Shown piece by piece: positions 34,400 through 42,725 of a stretch of 64,000 nucleotides of DNA. The translations under genes were made by a program, and so were the position numbers. The stretch's first letter is position 1. Every line of letters starts with the position of its first letter. The stretch covers positions 665,106 to 729,105 of the forward strand of contig NZ_JASISP010000001.1 in NCBI RefSeq assembly GCF_030063185.1, read 5' to 3'. The notes under the pieces were generated by a model. It was not told where the DNA came from. It was given only the letters and a program-made list of their open reading frames with translations, and ran no database searches. This stretch comes from Arthrobacter sp. H35-D1. GTDB taxonomy: Bacteria; Actinomycetota; Actinomycetes; Actinomycetales; Micrococcaceae.

Positions 34400-34707
34400 G
34401 CATGTGGTTTTGGCTGCTTGTGGCCGCCGTTTTGTCCTATCTGACCAAGCTGCTGGGCTATCTTGTGCCGGCCAAGGTCCTGGCCAATCCGAGGATGTCC
34501 CGGGTGGCCGGCACCTTGACCATTGGTCTGCTGGCGTCGCTGACCGTTGTCAACGCCGCGGCCAGCGGCACCTCGCTGGTGCTTGATGCCAGAATCGGCG
34601 CCTTGGTCGCGGCGGCAATTGCCCTCTGGTTCAAGGCACCGTTCCTTGTGGTGGTCTTGGTCGGCGCCCTGGCCGCCGCCGGACTACGGCTGCTGGGCTG
34701 GCCCTGA
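34396..34707 (+). CDS. azlD: AzlD-family branched-chain amino-acid exporter, small subunit
   Basis: 103 residues with three to four hydrophobic helices (FWLLVAAVLSYLTKLLGYLV, the family start; a later LLASLTVVNAA). AzlD partners AzlC. The GTG start overlaps the azlC stop, indicating coupled translation. Its last 24 bases overlap the 3' end of the gene on the opposite strand (34684-35415), a genuine tail-to-tail overlap that would give antisense-complementary mRNA ends. Confidence 0.87.
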   Translation: MSMWFWLLVAAVLSYLTKLLGYLVPAKVLANPRMSRVAGTLTIGLLASLTVVNAAASGTSLVLDARIGALVAAAIALWFKAPFLVVVLVGALAAAGLRLLGWP

Positions 34708-35415
34708 ACCGTACGGGTAGTGCGCTGGGGGATCCTGCTGCCCTGGGTATTGCGGTTGGGCTGCCTGCTGACCATATTGAGGCTGTCCGTACGTGACCTG
34801 GCCGGAGTGTTCTGGCTGCCCCTGGCCCGGGTACTGCTGAGGCTGATACTGCTGGCCGGAGTATTGCTGTTGCGGATACTGCTGTTCGGGGGACTGCGGG
34901 AAGTATGCCGACTGCTGCACGTGTTGCTGCGGCGGATACTGCTGCCAGTACTGCTTCTGTGCCGGGGAGATGTAGGCCGGTCCCCAATAGCGGGCGTCGC
35001 CGTAGGAGAGAATGGCGGCGAACACCACCGGAACAAAAACCAAACCAACCGTGTACGCGGCATCCTTGCCGAAGGACTTGGCGAGGTCGTTGAGGGTGAG
35101 AATCGCCCAATAAATTCCTGCGTAAGGAATGAACTGCAGCCAGAAACTGGACTCGGGGCGCCCCGAAATCTTCACCATGACCCATGAATTGTAGAACGGC
35201 ACAAAGGCAGCCCACTTGGGGTGGCCGGCCTTGTGGAACAGTCCGGCCCAAGCGAAGCCGTTCGCCAGCCAGAAGACGACGAAGATCAGCAGGTAAAAGC
35301 CCATGACCACCACAAAGAGGCCCAAGGAGGCGGCGGCCGAGGCGCCGCCGTCGTACTGGTAGTCATAGGGATCCGGGGCAGGGGCCAGCGGCAATGGAAG
35401 AAATGAGGCAAGCAT
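34684..35415 (-). CDS. DUF5684-type membrane protein with Gln/Pro/Tyr-rich cytoplasmic tail
   Basis: 243 residues. Four hydrophobic segments occupy residues 25-145, with family features AGLFHKAGHPKWAAFVPFYN (a loop typical of these small membrane proteins), followed by about 95 residues almost wholly composed of Q, P, Y, S and G (QQYPQQQYSGQQYQPQQYPG). The tail is low-complexity and probably disordered. The protein may sit in the envelope as a signal-peptidase-like or scaffolding component; function unknown. The ATG at 35415 has no clear Shine-Dalgarno. The 3' end overlaps azlD by 24 bases. Confidence 0.7.
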   Translation of the reverse strand: MLASFLPLPLAPAPDPYDYQYDGGASAAASLGLFVVVMGFYLLIFVVFWLANGFAWAGLFHKAGHPKWAAFVPFYNSWVMVKISGRPESSFWLQFIPYAGIYWAILTLNDLAKSFGKDAAYTVGLVFVPVVFAAILSYGDARYWGPAYISPAQKQYWQQYPPQQHVQQSAYFPQSPEQQYPQQQYSGQQYQPQQYPGQGQPEHSGQVTYGQPQYGQQAAQPQYPGQQDPPAHYPYGSGPAQQP

Positions 35416-35525
35416 GAGCGCAACTTTATCCGCACAACAGGTTCGTACCCATGGGGTGAACTGCCCATAATGGAAGCGGACACTTGGCCGATCGCAAACA
35501 TTGGCCGCCAAAGCAAGGAGAAATC

Positions 35526-35855
35526 ATGATTGTGGCATTTTCAGTGGCACCCAGCGGCACCCCCAACGGAGCGCCGGCCGGCACAGGCGACGACGCATCG
35601 GTTCACACGGCCGTGGCCGCAGCCGTCAAAGTGGTCCGTGAATCGGGACTCCCCAACCGGACAAGTTCCATGTTCACCGAAATCGAGGGTGAGTGGGATG
35701 AGGTCATGGACGTGGTCAAGCGTGCCACCGAGGCCGCCGGGGAGTATGGCTCTCGTGTTTCCCTGGTCCTGAAAGCGGACATCCGCCCCGGCCACACGGG
35801 AGAAATTACCGGAAAGATCGACCGGCTCCAAAGCGCTCTCGGGGAGCTCGGCTAG
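35526..35855 (+). CDS. MTH1187/YkoF-family thiamine-binding protein
   Basis: 109 residues. A single ferredoxin-like MTH1187 domain: MIVAFSVAPSG at the first strand, SSMFTEIEGEWDEVMDVVKR in the centre and RVSLVLKADIRPG in the last. Family members bind thiamine or hydroxymethylpyrimidine-like ligands; they are found alone and beside thiamine uptake genes. No thiamine gene is adjacent, though a ThiD/PdxK-type kinase is at 18390. AAGGAG at 35516-35521 is well spaced for the ATG at 35526; an open frame upstream is spurious. Confidence 0.85.
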   Translation: MIVAFSVAPSGTPNGAPAGTGDDASVHTAVAAAVKVVRESGLPNRTSSMFTEIEGEWDEVMDVVKRATEAAGEYGSRVSLVLKADIRPGHTGEITGKIDRLQSALGELG

Positions 35856-35880
35856 CAGCGCGACGTAGCCGTCCATGCCC

Positions 35881-35918
35881 GGCTGCCTGTGCCTGGCTGC
35901 CTGTGCCTGGCTGCCTGT
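35881..35918. repeat. 14-bp tandem repeat
   Basis: GGCTGCCTGTGCCT at 35881-35894 and 35895-35908, then GGCTGCCTGT at 35909-35918. It lies 25 bases after the thiamine-binding gene and before the convergent tetR end. Confidence 0.75.
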
Positions 35919-35964
35919 CCCGGACGTCCGTGCTCCGGCCGTCAGTGACCGGAGGGGCGGGGAT

Positions 35965-36627
35965 TTAGATCAGGCTGGGGATCGTCGGTGGCGTCAGGAA
36001 GTCCCCGCTGTGGGTGACCGGCGCCGCCAGCATGCCCGCCCCGGCGTCGATGAGAAAGTAGCCCACGGACGTCCAGTTGCCCTTCTGGGTGCCTGCCTGA
36101 AGTTGTGCCTCGAATTCGGCGCAAATGCCGAGCGCCATATGCCCGAGCACACCGGCCCGTGCCCGCAAAATATCCAACGGAATTTCGCGCAGCCCTTCGC
36201 GCATGCGTAGTAGCAGGTCATCGAAATCGTTGTTCAACTCGAAGGACGACGCCAGCACCTCGGAGACCGAGGGGACGGTGCGCACCTGGTACAGGAAGCG
36301 GGCGCGCCAACTTGGCTGGGGCATCGCCGCCAGCTGCTCCACCCACGGCAGTATTCGGCACGCGATCACGGCGCTCAATCCTGCGTCTTCGGGAAGATCC
36401 GCGAAAAGTTCGGCCCGCCGCCCCTCCATGCTTCGCAAGTGACGTTGGAGCAGGGCCCTGATGAGTTCATCCCTGTTGCCAAAGTGATAGGCCACGGCGG
36501 AATGATTGTGGGTTCCCACGTGTTCGGCAATCCTGCGATTCGAAACGGCATCCACGCCATGCAGGGCGAAAAGTTCTTCCGCGGCATCGAGCAGAGCCTC
36601 GCGCGCCATGTCTCCATGATGTCCCAT
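35965..36627 (-). CDS. TetR-family transcriptional regulator
   Basis: 220 residues. N-terminal TetR helix-turn-helix: AREALLDAAEELFALHGVDAVS, split here for reading, then RRIAEHVGTHNHSAVAYHFGNRDEL with the diagnostic YHFGNRDEL end. The ligand domain is all-helical and specific to this protein. It is divergent from the large membrane protein at 36833, and a 24-bp palindrome lies in between. It probably represses that gene and itself. The ATG at 36627 has GGAAGGTGGG upstream; a second ATG six codons on is possible. The ligand is unknown, most likely a hydrophobic compound. Confidence 0.88.
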   Translation of the reverse strand: MGHHGDMAREALLDAAEELFALHGVDAVSNRRIAEHVGTHNHSAVAYHFGNRDELIRALLQRHLRSMEGRRAELFADLPEDAGLSAVIACRILPWVEQLAAMPQPSWRARFLYQVRTVPSVSEVLASSFELNNDFDDLLLRMREGLREIPLDILRARAGVLGHMALGICAEFEAQLQAGTQKGNWTSVGYFLIDAGAGMLAAPVTHSGDFLTPPTIPSLI

Positions 36628-36702
36628 GAAACCCACCTTCCCTTTCAGCTTCCCACCGTATCGCGGACAGGAGCGAGCCTGGCACTGCACTCTTGATATG
36701 CA

Positions 36703-36726
36703 ATTTTACGTCACGTGGCGTAAAAT
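36703..36726. promoter_or_regulatory. 24-bp palindromic operator between tetR and the duplicated membrane protein
   Basis: ATTTTACG (36703-36710) and CGTAAAAT (36719-36726) are perfect 8-bp arms flanking TCACGTGG, whose core CACGTG is itself palindromic; 22 of 24 bases are symmetrical. It is placed 76 bases from the tetR start and about 100 bases before the divergent gene. AATTGC-type half sites flank it on both sides. A typical TetR operator. Confidence 0.7.
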
Positions 36727-36832
36727 GATCTAATTGCACCGTAACCCCGACAAATTTCGGGTTTCTAAACGCCGCTTTCCCTGCAATGCGGCACACCGTG
36801 CAACCTTGGACAGCAGCAACAGGAGTATGAAC

Positions 36833-39088
36833 TTGAGCAGCACCGAAGAAAATCCCAACACCCACCCGCCCGGCGGGGACCTCCGCACGGTCGATGAGCC
36901 CGGCAAGGATCCAGCGCCGGGAACGGAGAAGGCTGGCACGGACAAAACCAGCACGGGCAAGGCTTCCGGCGCGGAGGACCCCGCCGTCGCCGAAGCAGCA
37001 GCACGCAAGCGGGCCAAAGCGGAGACGATCGGGCGCTACACCGCCATGTTCCTGATGCCACTGATCATGGTCGGCATGATGGTGGGCGGATACTTGGCCG
37101 CCATGCACTCGCCGACGCCGAACAACATGCCCGTCGTGGTGGCCGGTGCCCCTGCTGCGGCCGCGGAGTTCGCCCAGGCACTGGAACCGGCCGACCCGGA
37201 CGCCGTGGATGTCCGCACGGTGGCCACTGCCGAGGAAGCGCAGCGACTCGTCGTGGACCGCGACGTTGCAGGAGCGGTGGTGCTCGGTGAGGGCAACGCC
37301 TCGCTGTACACCGCAGGGGCAGCCGGTGCCTCGCAAGCCGGGGCTGTCACCGGCCTGCTGGCGCCGCAAATCATGGCTCAAGGCTATGAGCTGACTGCCG
37401 AGGACCTGGCCCCGCTCCCGGAGAGCGACAAGTCCGGGCTGGGAGCCATGTTCATGACCACGGCCTTGATCATGGCCGGGTATCTGCCGTTCAGCCTGAC
37501 GCTTTCAAATTCCCCGGAATTGCTGCGTTTCCGCCGGGCCGTGCCATTGCTGGCAGGGTGGGCGGCCCTCGCGGCCGGCCTTGTGTGGGCTGTGACAGGT
37601 CCCGTGCTCGGAGTGGTTCAGGGGCCTGCCTGGGCGGTTCTGGGAATTTGTTGGCTCGGCGTGTTTGCCGTCGGAGCCGTGCAGTTGCTGCTGACCCGCC
37701 TGCTGGGTCCCCTGGCCATCATCGCTGCCATGTTCCTGCTGATGGTGCTGGGTGTTCCGGCCTCCAACATGGGCATGTCCGTCTACACCATGCCGGATCT
37801 CTATGCGTTCCTGCACTCCTTCCTGCCCACCCCTGCGCTGGGCGAGGCACTGCGCTCCGTCATGTACTTCGACGGAGCCGGAACAGGGCCGTACTTGCTG
37901 GTTCTCGCCGTCGGTGCGGCACTGGCACTGCTGCTGACGCTTGGCTTTGACGCGAACAAGCGCCGTAAGAACCCCAACGCGGCACCTCCCGTGGTGGCCG
38001 TGCAGTCGCTGCATGGCGGGCCCCGCCCCAAGACGCGATTCTGGCGCTATGCCGCGCTGTTGTTCTTCCCGTTTGCCATGGTGGCCATGATGATCTCCTT
38101 CATGCTCGGGGCCATGTTCGAGCCGACCCCGCACGACATGCCTGTCGCCGTCGTCGGTGCCACAGCGGATGCCGGTCAGGAAGCGGTGGACAGGTTGGAT
38201 TCGGGCATGCAGGGGCTCTTTGAGCTGAGCGCGGTCGACTCGGAACAGGAAGCCCGCACCTTGGTTGGCGACAGAACCGTGACCGCCGCACTGGTGCTGC
38301 CTTCGGAGCAGAACAGCTCCGCCCTGTTGCTGACCAACGAGGCCGGCAGCTCAAGCGCGCAACAGCTCGTCAGCACCCTCTTCGGCCAAGTGGCCGCCAG
38401 CGAAAACATGGAACTGGAGACCGAAAATGTGGCGCCGCTGCCCGGCAGCGACAGCGCCGGGACAGTGGCCCTGTACATGGCCATGGGCTGGATGATGGCA
38501 GGGTTCCTAATCATCGTGGTGGGCGCCAATGCAGCACCGGCCTCCCGACCGCTGCGCAAGCTCCTGCCGATCGTGGCCGCTTGGTCGCTATTCATGTCCG
38601 CCGTCCTGTACCTGATTGCCGGACCCATGGTGGGCGCCATCGACGGGCATTTCTGGGCCCTGTTTGGAACCGGAGCGGTGGCCATCTTCGCCGCAGCCAT
38701 GGTCGCCACAGTGTTTGAACGGCTCATTGGCATGCTTTCCATCCTCCCCGTGGTCGCCATCTTGATGTTCCTGGGCGTCCCGTCCTCGGGCGGGGCACTG
38801 TCGATCTACATGCAACCGGAGGCCTTCCGGGTGCTGCACGACATCCTGCCAATGCCCGCGGCCGTGGAGGCGACGCGTTCAATCCTGTACTTTGGCGGCG
38901 ACGTGGTGGCCGGTGCGCTGCTCAACTTCGCCATCTGGGGCGCCGTGTCGCTGGGAGTTGTGGCCGTCATTGACAGGTTCAAGCCTGTGGGCGGCAACGA
39001 GACGGTCCCGCATGGCGGGGCTCCTGCCGAGCCCGACGCCGAGCCGCTGGCGCAGCCCGCAGAGCAGAAGGAACTGGTGACGCTCTAA
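36833..39088 (+). CDS. Internally duplicated membrane protein (YhgE/DUF3533/ABC-2-permease-like), TetR-linked
   Basis: About 751 residues made of two homologous halves. Each half starts with a membrane helix and a PTPxxMP motif: GRYTAMFLMPLIMVGMMVGG then SPTPNNMPVVVAGA, and WRYAALLFFPFAMVAMMISF then PTPHDMPVAVVGA. After an extracellular domain each ends in five membrane helices. The layout is that of YhgE/Pip or DUF3533 proteins and ABC-2-type permeases lacking an adjacent ATPase. Its start is decided by the Shine-Dalgarno AGGAG at 36821-36825, 7 bases from a TTG at 36833 but only 1 base from the ATG at 36827. Regulated by the divergent TetR; a drug or lipid export role is a guess. Confidence 0.75.
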   Translation: MSSTEENPNTHPPGGDLRTVDEPGKDPAPGTEKAGTDKTSTGKASGAEDPAVAEAAARKRAKAETIGRYTAMFLMPLIMVGMMVGGYLAAMHSPTPNNMPVVVAGAPAAAAEFAQALEPADPDAVDVRTVATAEEAQRLVVDRDVAGAVVLGEGNASLYTAGAAGASQAGAVTGLLAPQIMAQGYELTAEDLAPLPESDKSGLGAMFMTTALIMAGYLPFSLTLSNSPELLRFRRAVPLLAGWAALAAGLVWAVTGPVLGVVQGPAWAVLGICWLGVFAVGAVQLLLTRLLGPLAIIAAMFLLMVLGVPASNMGMSVYTMPDLYAFLHSFLPTPALGEALRSVMYFDGAGTGPYLLVLAVGAALALLLTLGFDANKRRKNPNAAPPVVAVQSLHGGPRPKTRFWRYAALLFFPFAMVAMMISFMLGAMFEPTPHDMPVAVVGATADAGQEAVDRLDSGMQGLFELSAVDSEQEARTLVGDRTVTAALVLPSEQNSSALLLTNEAGSSSAQQLVSTLFGQVAASENMELETENVAPLPGSDSAGTVALYMAMGWMMAGFLIIVVGANAAPASRPLRKLLPIVAAWSLFMSAVLYLIAGPMVGAIDGHFWALFGTGAVAIFAAAMVATVFERLIGMLSILPVVAILMFLGVPSSGGALSIYMQPEAFRVLHDILPMPAAVEATRSILYFGGDVVAGALLNFAIWGAVSLGVVAVIDRFKPVGGNETVPHGGAPAEPDAEPLAQPAEQKELVTL

Positions 39089-39151
39089 CGTCGAGGACTT
39101 GCACAGGCGGCGGGGAGCAGGGAAGCTCAGGTTCCCGCCATCAACACGTAC

Positions 39152-39194
39152 GGCAGGGCCCGGAACCGGCATTGCGTCGGGTCCGGGCCCTGCC
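39152..39194 (+). terminator. Stem-loop terminator after the duplicated membrane protein gene
   Basis: GGCAGGGCCCGGA (39152-39164) pairs perfectly with TCCGGGCCCTGCC (39182-39194), 13 bp around a 17-base loop, 63 bases after the stop. No long T-tract follows. Confidence 0.65.
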
Positions 39195-39289
39195 CTTGCC
39201 GGCGTTGAACTCGCGACCTGATCTTGCCGGCCGAATCTCCGTAGCTGTTTTCACTCTTGGGAACGCCGGATCAGGGCTAGGCTGGGCCC

Positions 39290-39958
39290 ATGGTTGAGCA
39301 TCGCAGCCAGCCCGGCTGGGCCAAGGTTGAGGACTACTTGTCGGCCACCCTGGTCCAGGGCGGAGCCGGCATGGACGCTGTACTGCGCAGCATCGACAAC
39401 GCAGCGATGCCGCACATTGAGGTTGCACCGACGGCCGGGAAACTGCTCATGTTGTTGGTTCGCATCCAAGGCGCCAAGCGGGTGCTGGAGATTGGCACGC
39501 TGGCCGGTTTCAGCACCCTCTGGCTGGTCCGCGGACTGCCCGACGACGGACACATCACCACCTGCGAATTTCTCCCCGAGCACGCCGCCGTGGCGCAGGC
39601 GAACATTGCTGCCGCCGGCTTTGCAGACATAGTGGACATCCGGATCGGCGCGGCCCTCGACACACTGCCCGCGCTCGTCGGCGGGGAACCCTACGACTTT
39701 GTCTTCATTGACGCGGACAAAGGCAACAACGTTGAATACCTGAAATGGGCGCTGAAGCTGGGGCGGCCCGGGACCGTGGTTGTTCTGGACAATGCGATTT
39801 GGGAGGGCGCCGTCCTGGCGCCGGGCGAGGACCCCGATGCCACTGCGATACGGGCGGCGCTCGAGTTCATGGGCAGCAGCGCCGACCTTGACGCCACCGC
39901 CATTCAAACGGTGGGGACCAAGGGCTGGGACGGGTTCGCGATCGCCGACGTCCGCTGA
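39290..39958 (+). CDS. Class I SAM-dependent O-methyltransferase (catechol-OMT/Mdm-like family)
   Basis: 222 residues of the small O-methyltransferase family. SAM-binding motif I is VLEIGTLAGFSTLWL near residues 63-77, and metal-binding catechol-OMT residues occur in FVFIDADKGNNVEYL (Asp, Asp, Lys) and VVLDNAIWEG. The family includes caffeoyl-CoA and catechol methyltransferases and bacterial relatives of unclear substrate. No secondary-metabolite genes are nearby, so no substrate is proposed. Monocistronic. Confidence 0.85.
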   Translation: MVEHRSQPGWAKVEDYLSATLVQGGAGMDAVLRSIDNAAMPHIEVAPTAGKLLMLLVRIQGAKRVLEIGTLAGFSTLWLVRGLPDDGHITTCEFLPEHAAVAQANIAAAGFADIVDIRIGAALDTLPALVGGEPYDFVFIDADKGNNVEYLKWALKLGRPGTVVVLDNAIWEGAVLAPGEDPDATAIRAALEFMGSSADLDATAIQTVGTKGWDGFAIADVR

Positions 39959-39964
39959 CATTAG

Positions 39965-40028
39965 GCTGACCTTGGGCCGACACTGTCAGACACCGCGCTG
40001 ACGCTGGGCAGACACTGTCCTGCACCGG
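39965..40028. repeat. Imperfect 32-bp tandem repeat
   Basis: Two adjacent 32-base units (39965-39996, 39997-40028), each starting GCTGAC and sharing GACACTGTC; 25 of 32 positions agree. The array starts 7 bases after the methyltransferase stop. Confidence 0.6.
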
Positions 40029-40096
40029 CTGCACTACGCTGGCAGGGTGACTATTCCGCTGCCTGCCGCCCTCCCACTCCACCGCAGGAGCCTCTG

Positions 40097-40957
40097 ATGG
40101 GACGCCAGCGCACACCCAAAAATGTTGTTGTGGAACCTGAAACGGCACGGAAAGGACCCATCGCCGGCACTTTTCAAACCGACACGGGCACGGCGGAGCT
40201 GATCCCCGACGGCGACAACCCCCATGGCTGGCTGCTCATGCTCAACGGCGTGCAAAGCTCGCACGTGGACCTTGCCGATCCGCTTCGGCTCGAGTTCGAG
40301 TACATGCGCTGGATCATCGCCCTGGTGCACGATCGATGGGGCGCGGGGGAGAAGCTGCGCACGCTGAGCCTGGGTGGGGCCGCCTGTTCCATGCCGCGCT
40401 ACCTCGTCGCCGCCTACCCCAACTCCCGCAATGTTGTGGTGGAAATTGACGGCAAGCTGGCCAACCTTGTCCGCGACTGGTTCGAGCTGCCCCGGGCACC
40501 GTTGTTGAAGATCCGGGTGGGCGAAGCCCGCGAAGTCACCGAATCGCTCACTGAATCAAGCCGCGACTTGATCATCCGCGACGTTTTCGCCGGGGCCAAG
40601 ACTCCGCACCCGCTCACCACGGCCGAGTTCACGGAGGCAGCACGCAAGGTACTTATTCCTGGCGGCGTATATGTTGTGAATTGCGGAGACTCATCCGCGC
40701 TTGCCCTGGCCCGCCGTGAAGCGGCCACGATTTCCGCCGGATTCAAGCACACGGTGATCATCGCCGATCCGCCCATGCTCAAGGGAAGACGCTCAGGCAA
40801 CGTCATTATTGCCGGAAGCGATGCGCCCCTGGGCGACGGCGCCGGGCTGGCCCGGGTTTTGCTCGGCGGTGCCATGCCCGCCCAGCTGTGGGACGACGCC
40901 AAGGTCCGCCACTTCGGCCGCAGCGCCACAGTCCTCACCGATGAAGAGCCGCACTGA
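40097..40957 (+). CDS. Spermidine-synthase-fold protein
   Basis: 286 residues with the SAM-binding Rossmann fold of spermidine synthases: ILSLGG-type motif I as LRTLSLGGAACSMPRYL near residue 95, then NVVVEIDGKLANLVRDWF, and RDLIIRDVFAGAKTPHPLTT in the position of the catalytic loop. The usual aminopropyltransferase gatekeeper (Y/D near GGGDG) is replaced by LGGAACSMPR, so a polyamine synthase role is doubtful. Actinobacterial homologues are usually annotated only as spermidine synthase-like or methyltransferases. GGAG is 7 bases ahead of the ATG. Confidence 0.75.
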   Translation: MGRQRTPKNVVVEPETARKGPIAGTFQTDTGTAELIPDGDNPHGWLLMLNGVQSSHVDLADPLRLEFEYMRWIIALVHDRWGAGEKLRTLSLGGAACSMPRYLVAAYPNSRNVVVEIDGKLANLVRDWFELPRAPLLKIRVGEAREVTESLTESSRDLIIRDVFAGAKTPHPLTTAEFTEAARKVLIPGGVYVVNCGDSSALALARREAATISAGFKHTVIIADPPMLKGRRSGNVIIAGSDAPLGDGAGLARVLLGGAMPAQLWDDAKVRHFGRSATVLTDEEPH

Positions 40958-41050
40958 CGTCCAACCTGGCCGGTATCCATGCTTCGGACCGGTTTCCCGC
41001 ATCGAGACTGCATTTGTTGTGGATGTTCAAGCTCCGCATTGCCATCTGCT

Positions 41051-41086
41051 CCGCTTTCGATGGCGGGGCGGGCGCTTCGAAAGCGG
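41051..41086 (-). terminator. Inverted repeat at the 3' end of the amino-acid permease gene
   Basis: CCGCTTTCG (41051-41059) and CGAAAGCGG (41078-41086) are perfect 9-bp arms, ending one base before the permease stop codon. It lies between convergent genes and may stop transcription in either direction; the T-tract is missing. Confidence 0.55.
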
Positions 41087-41087
41087 G

Positions 41088-42533
41088 TTATGTGAGCACC
41101 GGCGCTGGCGCCTCGGGCTCGGCATCCGCGGCGGAACCTGGTGTCTCGTCGGGGAGGACGGCCCGGCGTCGTCCATCCCCGCGAACCCACAGGCGGTACG
41201 CGACGGCGAGCAGCACCAGCCAGGCGCCGCCCACCCAGAGGGCCACGCGGGTGTCGGGGTAAATGCCCAGCAGCACCAGCACGCCCGCCATGAACAGTGC
41301 TGTCAGGAGGGAGGCGAGCGGCCAGAACGGGACGGGAAACTGCGATGGGGCGAGCTCGTTGCGTGCAATCTCGCGCTTCATCGCCACATGCGAGGCGAGG
41401 ATCATGATCCACACCCAGACGGTGGCGAAGATGGCGATCGAGGCAATGAGGAAGAACACGTCCTCGGGGATGGTGGCGTTGAGGACCACGCCAAGCAGCA
41501 GCACGCCTGTCATGAGGACAACTGTCATCCACGGCACACCGGAGCGGGAGACCTTGCCGAAAATTTGCGGTGCGTGGCCTTGCTGGGACAGGCCGAACAG
41601 CACTCGCCCGGCGCCAAAGATGTCGCTGTTGACGGCGGACAGGGCGGCGGTGATGACCACAGCGTTGAGGATGTGACCGGCCAGCGGGATGCCGAGGGAT
41701 TCGAAAATCTGGACAAAGGGGCTGCTCTCGCCGGTGATGTCCTGCCACGGGACAAGACTCATGATCACGCCAATGGTCAGCACGTAGAAGAGCAGGATGC
41801 GCACGGGGACGGTGTTGACGGCTGCCGGGATGCTCTTGCCGGGATCCGCCGCTTCGCCGGCCGTGACGCCGATGGTCTCGATGCCGCCAAAGGCGAACAT
41901 CACCACGGCAAAGGCCGCCAGCAGCCCTGCCCAGCCGTTGGGCATGAAGCCGCCGTGCGCCACGAGATTGCCCAGCCCCGGAACAGCGTCGTCACCTTCC
42001 ACATGGAAGCCGAAAACAATGATGGCCGCACCGCCGGCGATCATGGCGATGATGGCGGAAACCTTGACCAGGGAGAACCAAAATTCCAGTTCTCCAAAAA
42101 CCTTCACACTGAGCAGGTTGAGGGCGGCCAGGAAGAAGATGATGGCCAGCACCCAGATCCAGCGCGGGACGTCGTGGAACCAAAAGCCCATGTAGATGCT
42201 GAAAGCCGTCACGTCCGCGATGGCCACAATCGCCATCTCAAAAACGTAGGTCCAGCCGGTGACGAATCCCGCCAACGGACCAAGGTAGCGGCTGGCGTAT
42301 TGGCCGAAGGAACCCGAAACGGGGTGGCGGACGGCCAGCTCACCCAAGGCGCGCATCACCATGAAGACCGCTGCGCCGGCGATGATGTAGGCGAGCAAAA
42401 CTGCGGGGCCGGCCTTTTGGATGGCGCTGGAAGAGCCATAAAACAAGCCGGTGCCGATGGCGGAGCCCAAGGCCATGAAGCGAATGTGGCGGGCGTTCAA
42501 GCCACGGGTCAGGACGGATCCCTTGGAGTTCAT
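41088..42533 (-). CDS. Amino-acid permease, APC superfamily, probable histidine/aromatic amino-acid transporter
   Basis: 481 residues, about twelve membrane helices. The APC signature [20 protein letters not shown] near residues 16-35 is intact, followed by [16 protein letters not shown]. It is of the AAT/GABA-permease type found in bacteria for single amino acids. Because it diverges from an IclR regulator and lies next to hutH, histidine or another hut-pathway substrate is the best guess, but sequence alone does not show it. The C-terminal tail ([20 protein letters not shown]) is acidic and cytoplasmic. Confidence 0.82.
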   Translation of the reverse strand: MNSKGSVLTRGLNARHIRFMALGSAIGTGLFYGSSSAIQKAGPAVLLAYIIAGAAVFMVMRALGELAVRHPVSGSFGQYASRYLGPLAGFVTGWTYVFEMAIVAIADVTAFSIYMGFWFHDVPRWIWVLAIIFFLAALNLLSVKVFGELEFWFSLVKVSAIIAMIAGGAAIIVFGFHVEGDDAVPGLGNLVAHGGFMPNGWAGLLAAFAVVMFAFGGIETIGVTAGEAADPGKSIPAAVNTVPVRILLFYVLTIGVIMSLVPWQDITGESSPFVQIFESLGIPLAGHILNAVVITAALSAVNSDIFGAGRVLFGLSQQGHAPQIFGKVSRSGVPWMTVVLMTGVLLLGVVLNATIPEDVFFLIASIAIFATVWVWIMILASHVAMKREIARNELAPSQFPVPFWPLASLLTALFMAGVLVLLGIYPDTRVALWVGGAWLVLLAVAYRLWVRGDGRRRAVLPDETPGSAADAEPEAPAPVLT

Positions 42534-42667
42534 GCGTGAGCTTTCTTACAGGGTGCGCGGCGGCGAATGGCCCACCGTCGGTACAATTTCCGTGGCGGAT
42601 CTCACTCCAACGCCTGGTTTTGGACGAAAAGTGCCCATACTTTATCCAAAATCTGGGATTTCAGACG

Positions 42668-42684
42668 ACAATATTCTATATTGT
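42668..42684. promoter_or_regulatory. 17-bp perfect palindrome between the permease and IclR genes
   Basis: ACAATATTCTATATTGT has 6-bp perfect arms around a 5-base centre, A/T-rich in a GC-rich genome. It sits 41 bases before the iclR ATG and about 135 bases upstream of the permease start. Size and position suit an IclR-family operator. A second, looser dyad, TTTTGGA ... TCCAAAA, lies just upstream, around 42618-42648. Confidence 0.55.
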
Positions 42685-42725
42685 GCAAAGACTGAAGGCG
42701 ATTTCAGTTCGACGCCGAGGGAGCC

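Noticed and set aside
40809-42539. A 576-codon frame running against the amino-acid permease
   Set aside because: Overlaps a recognised permease over its full length, and its composition (Asp/His/Gly/Gln) is that of a GC shadow.
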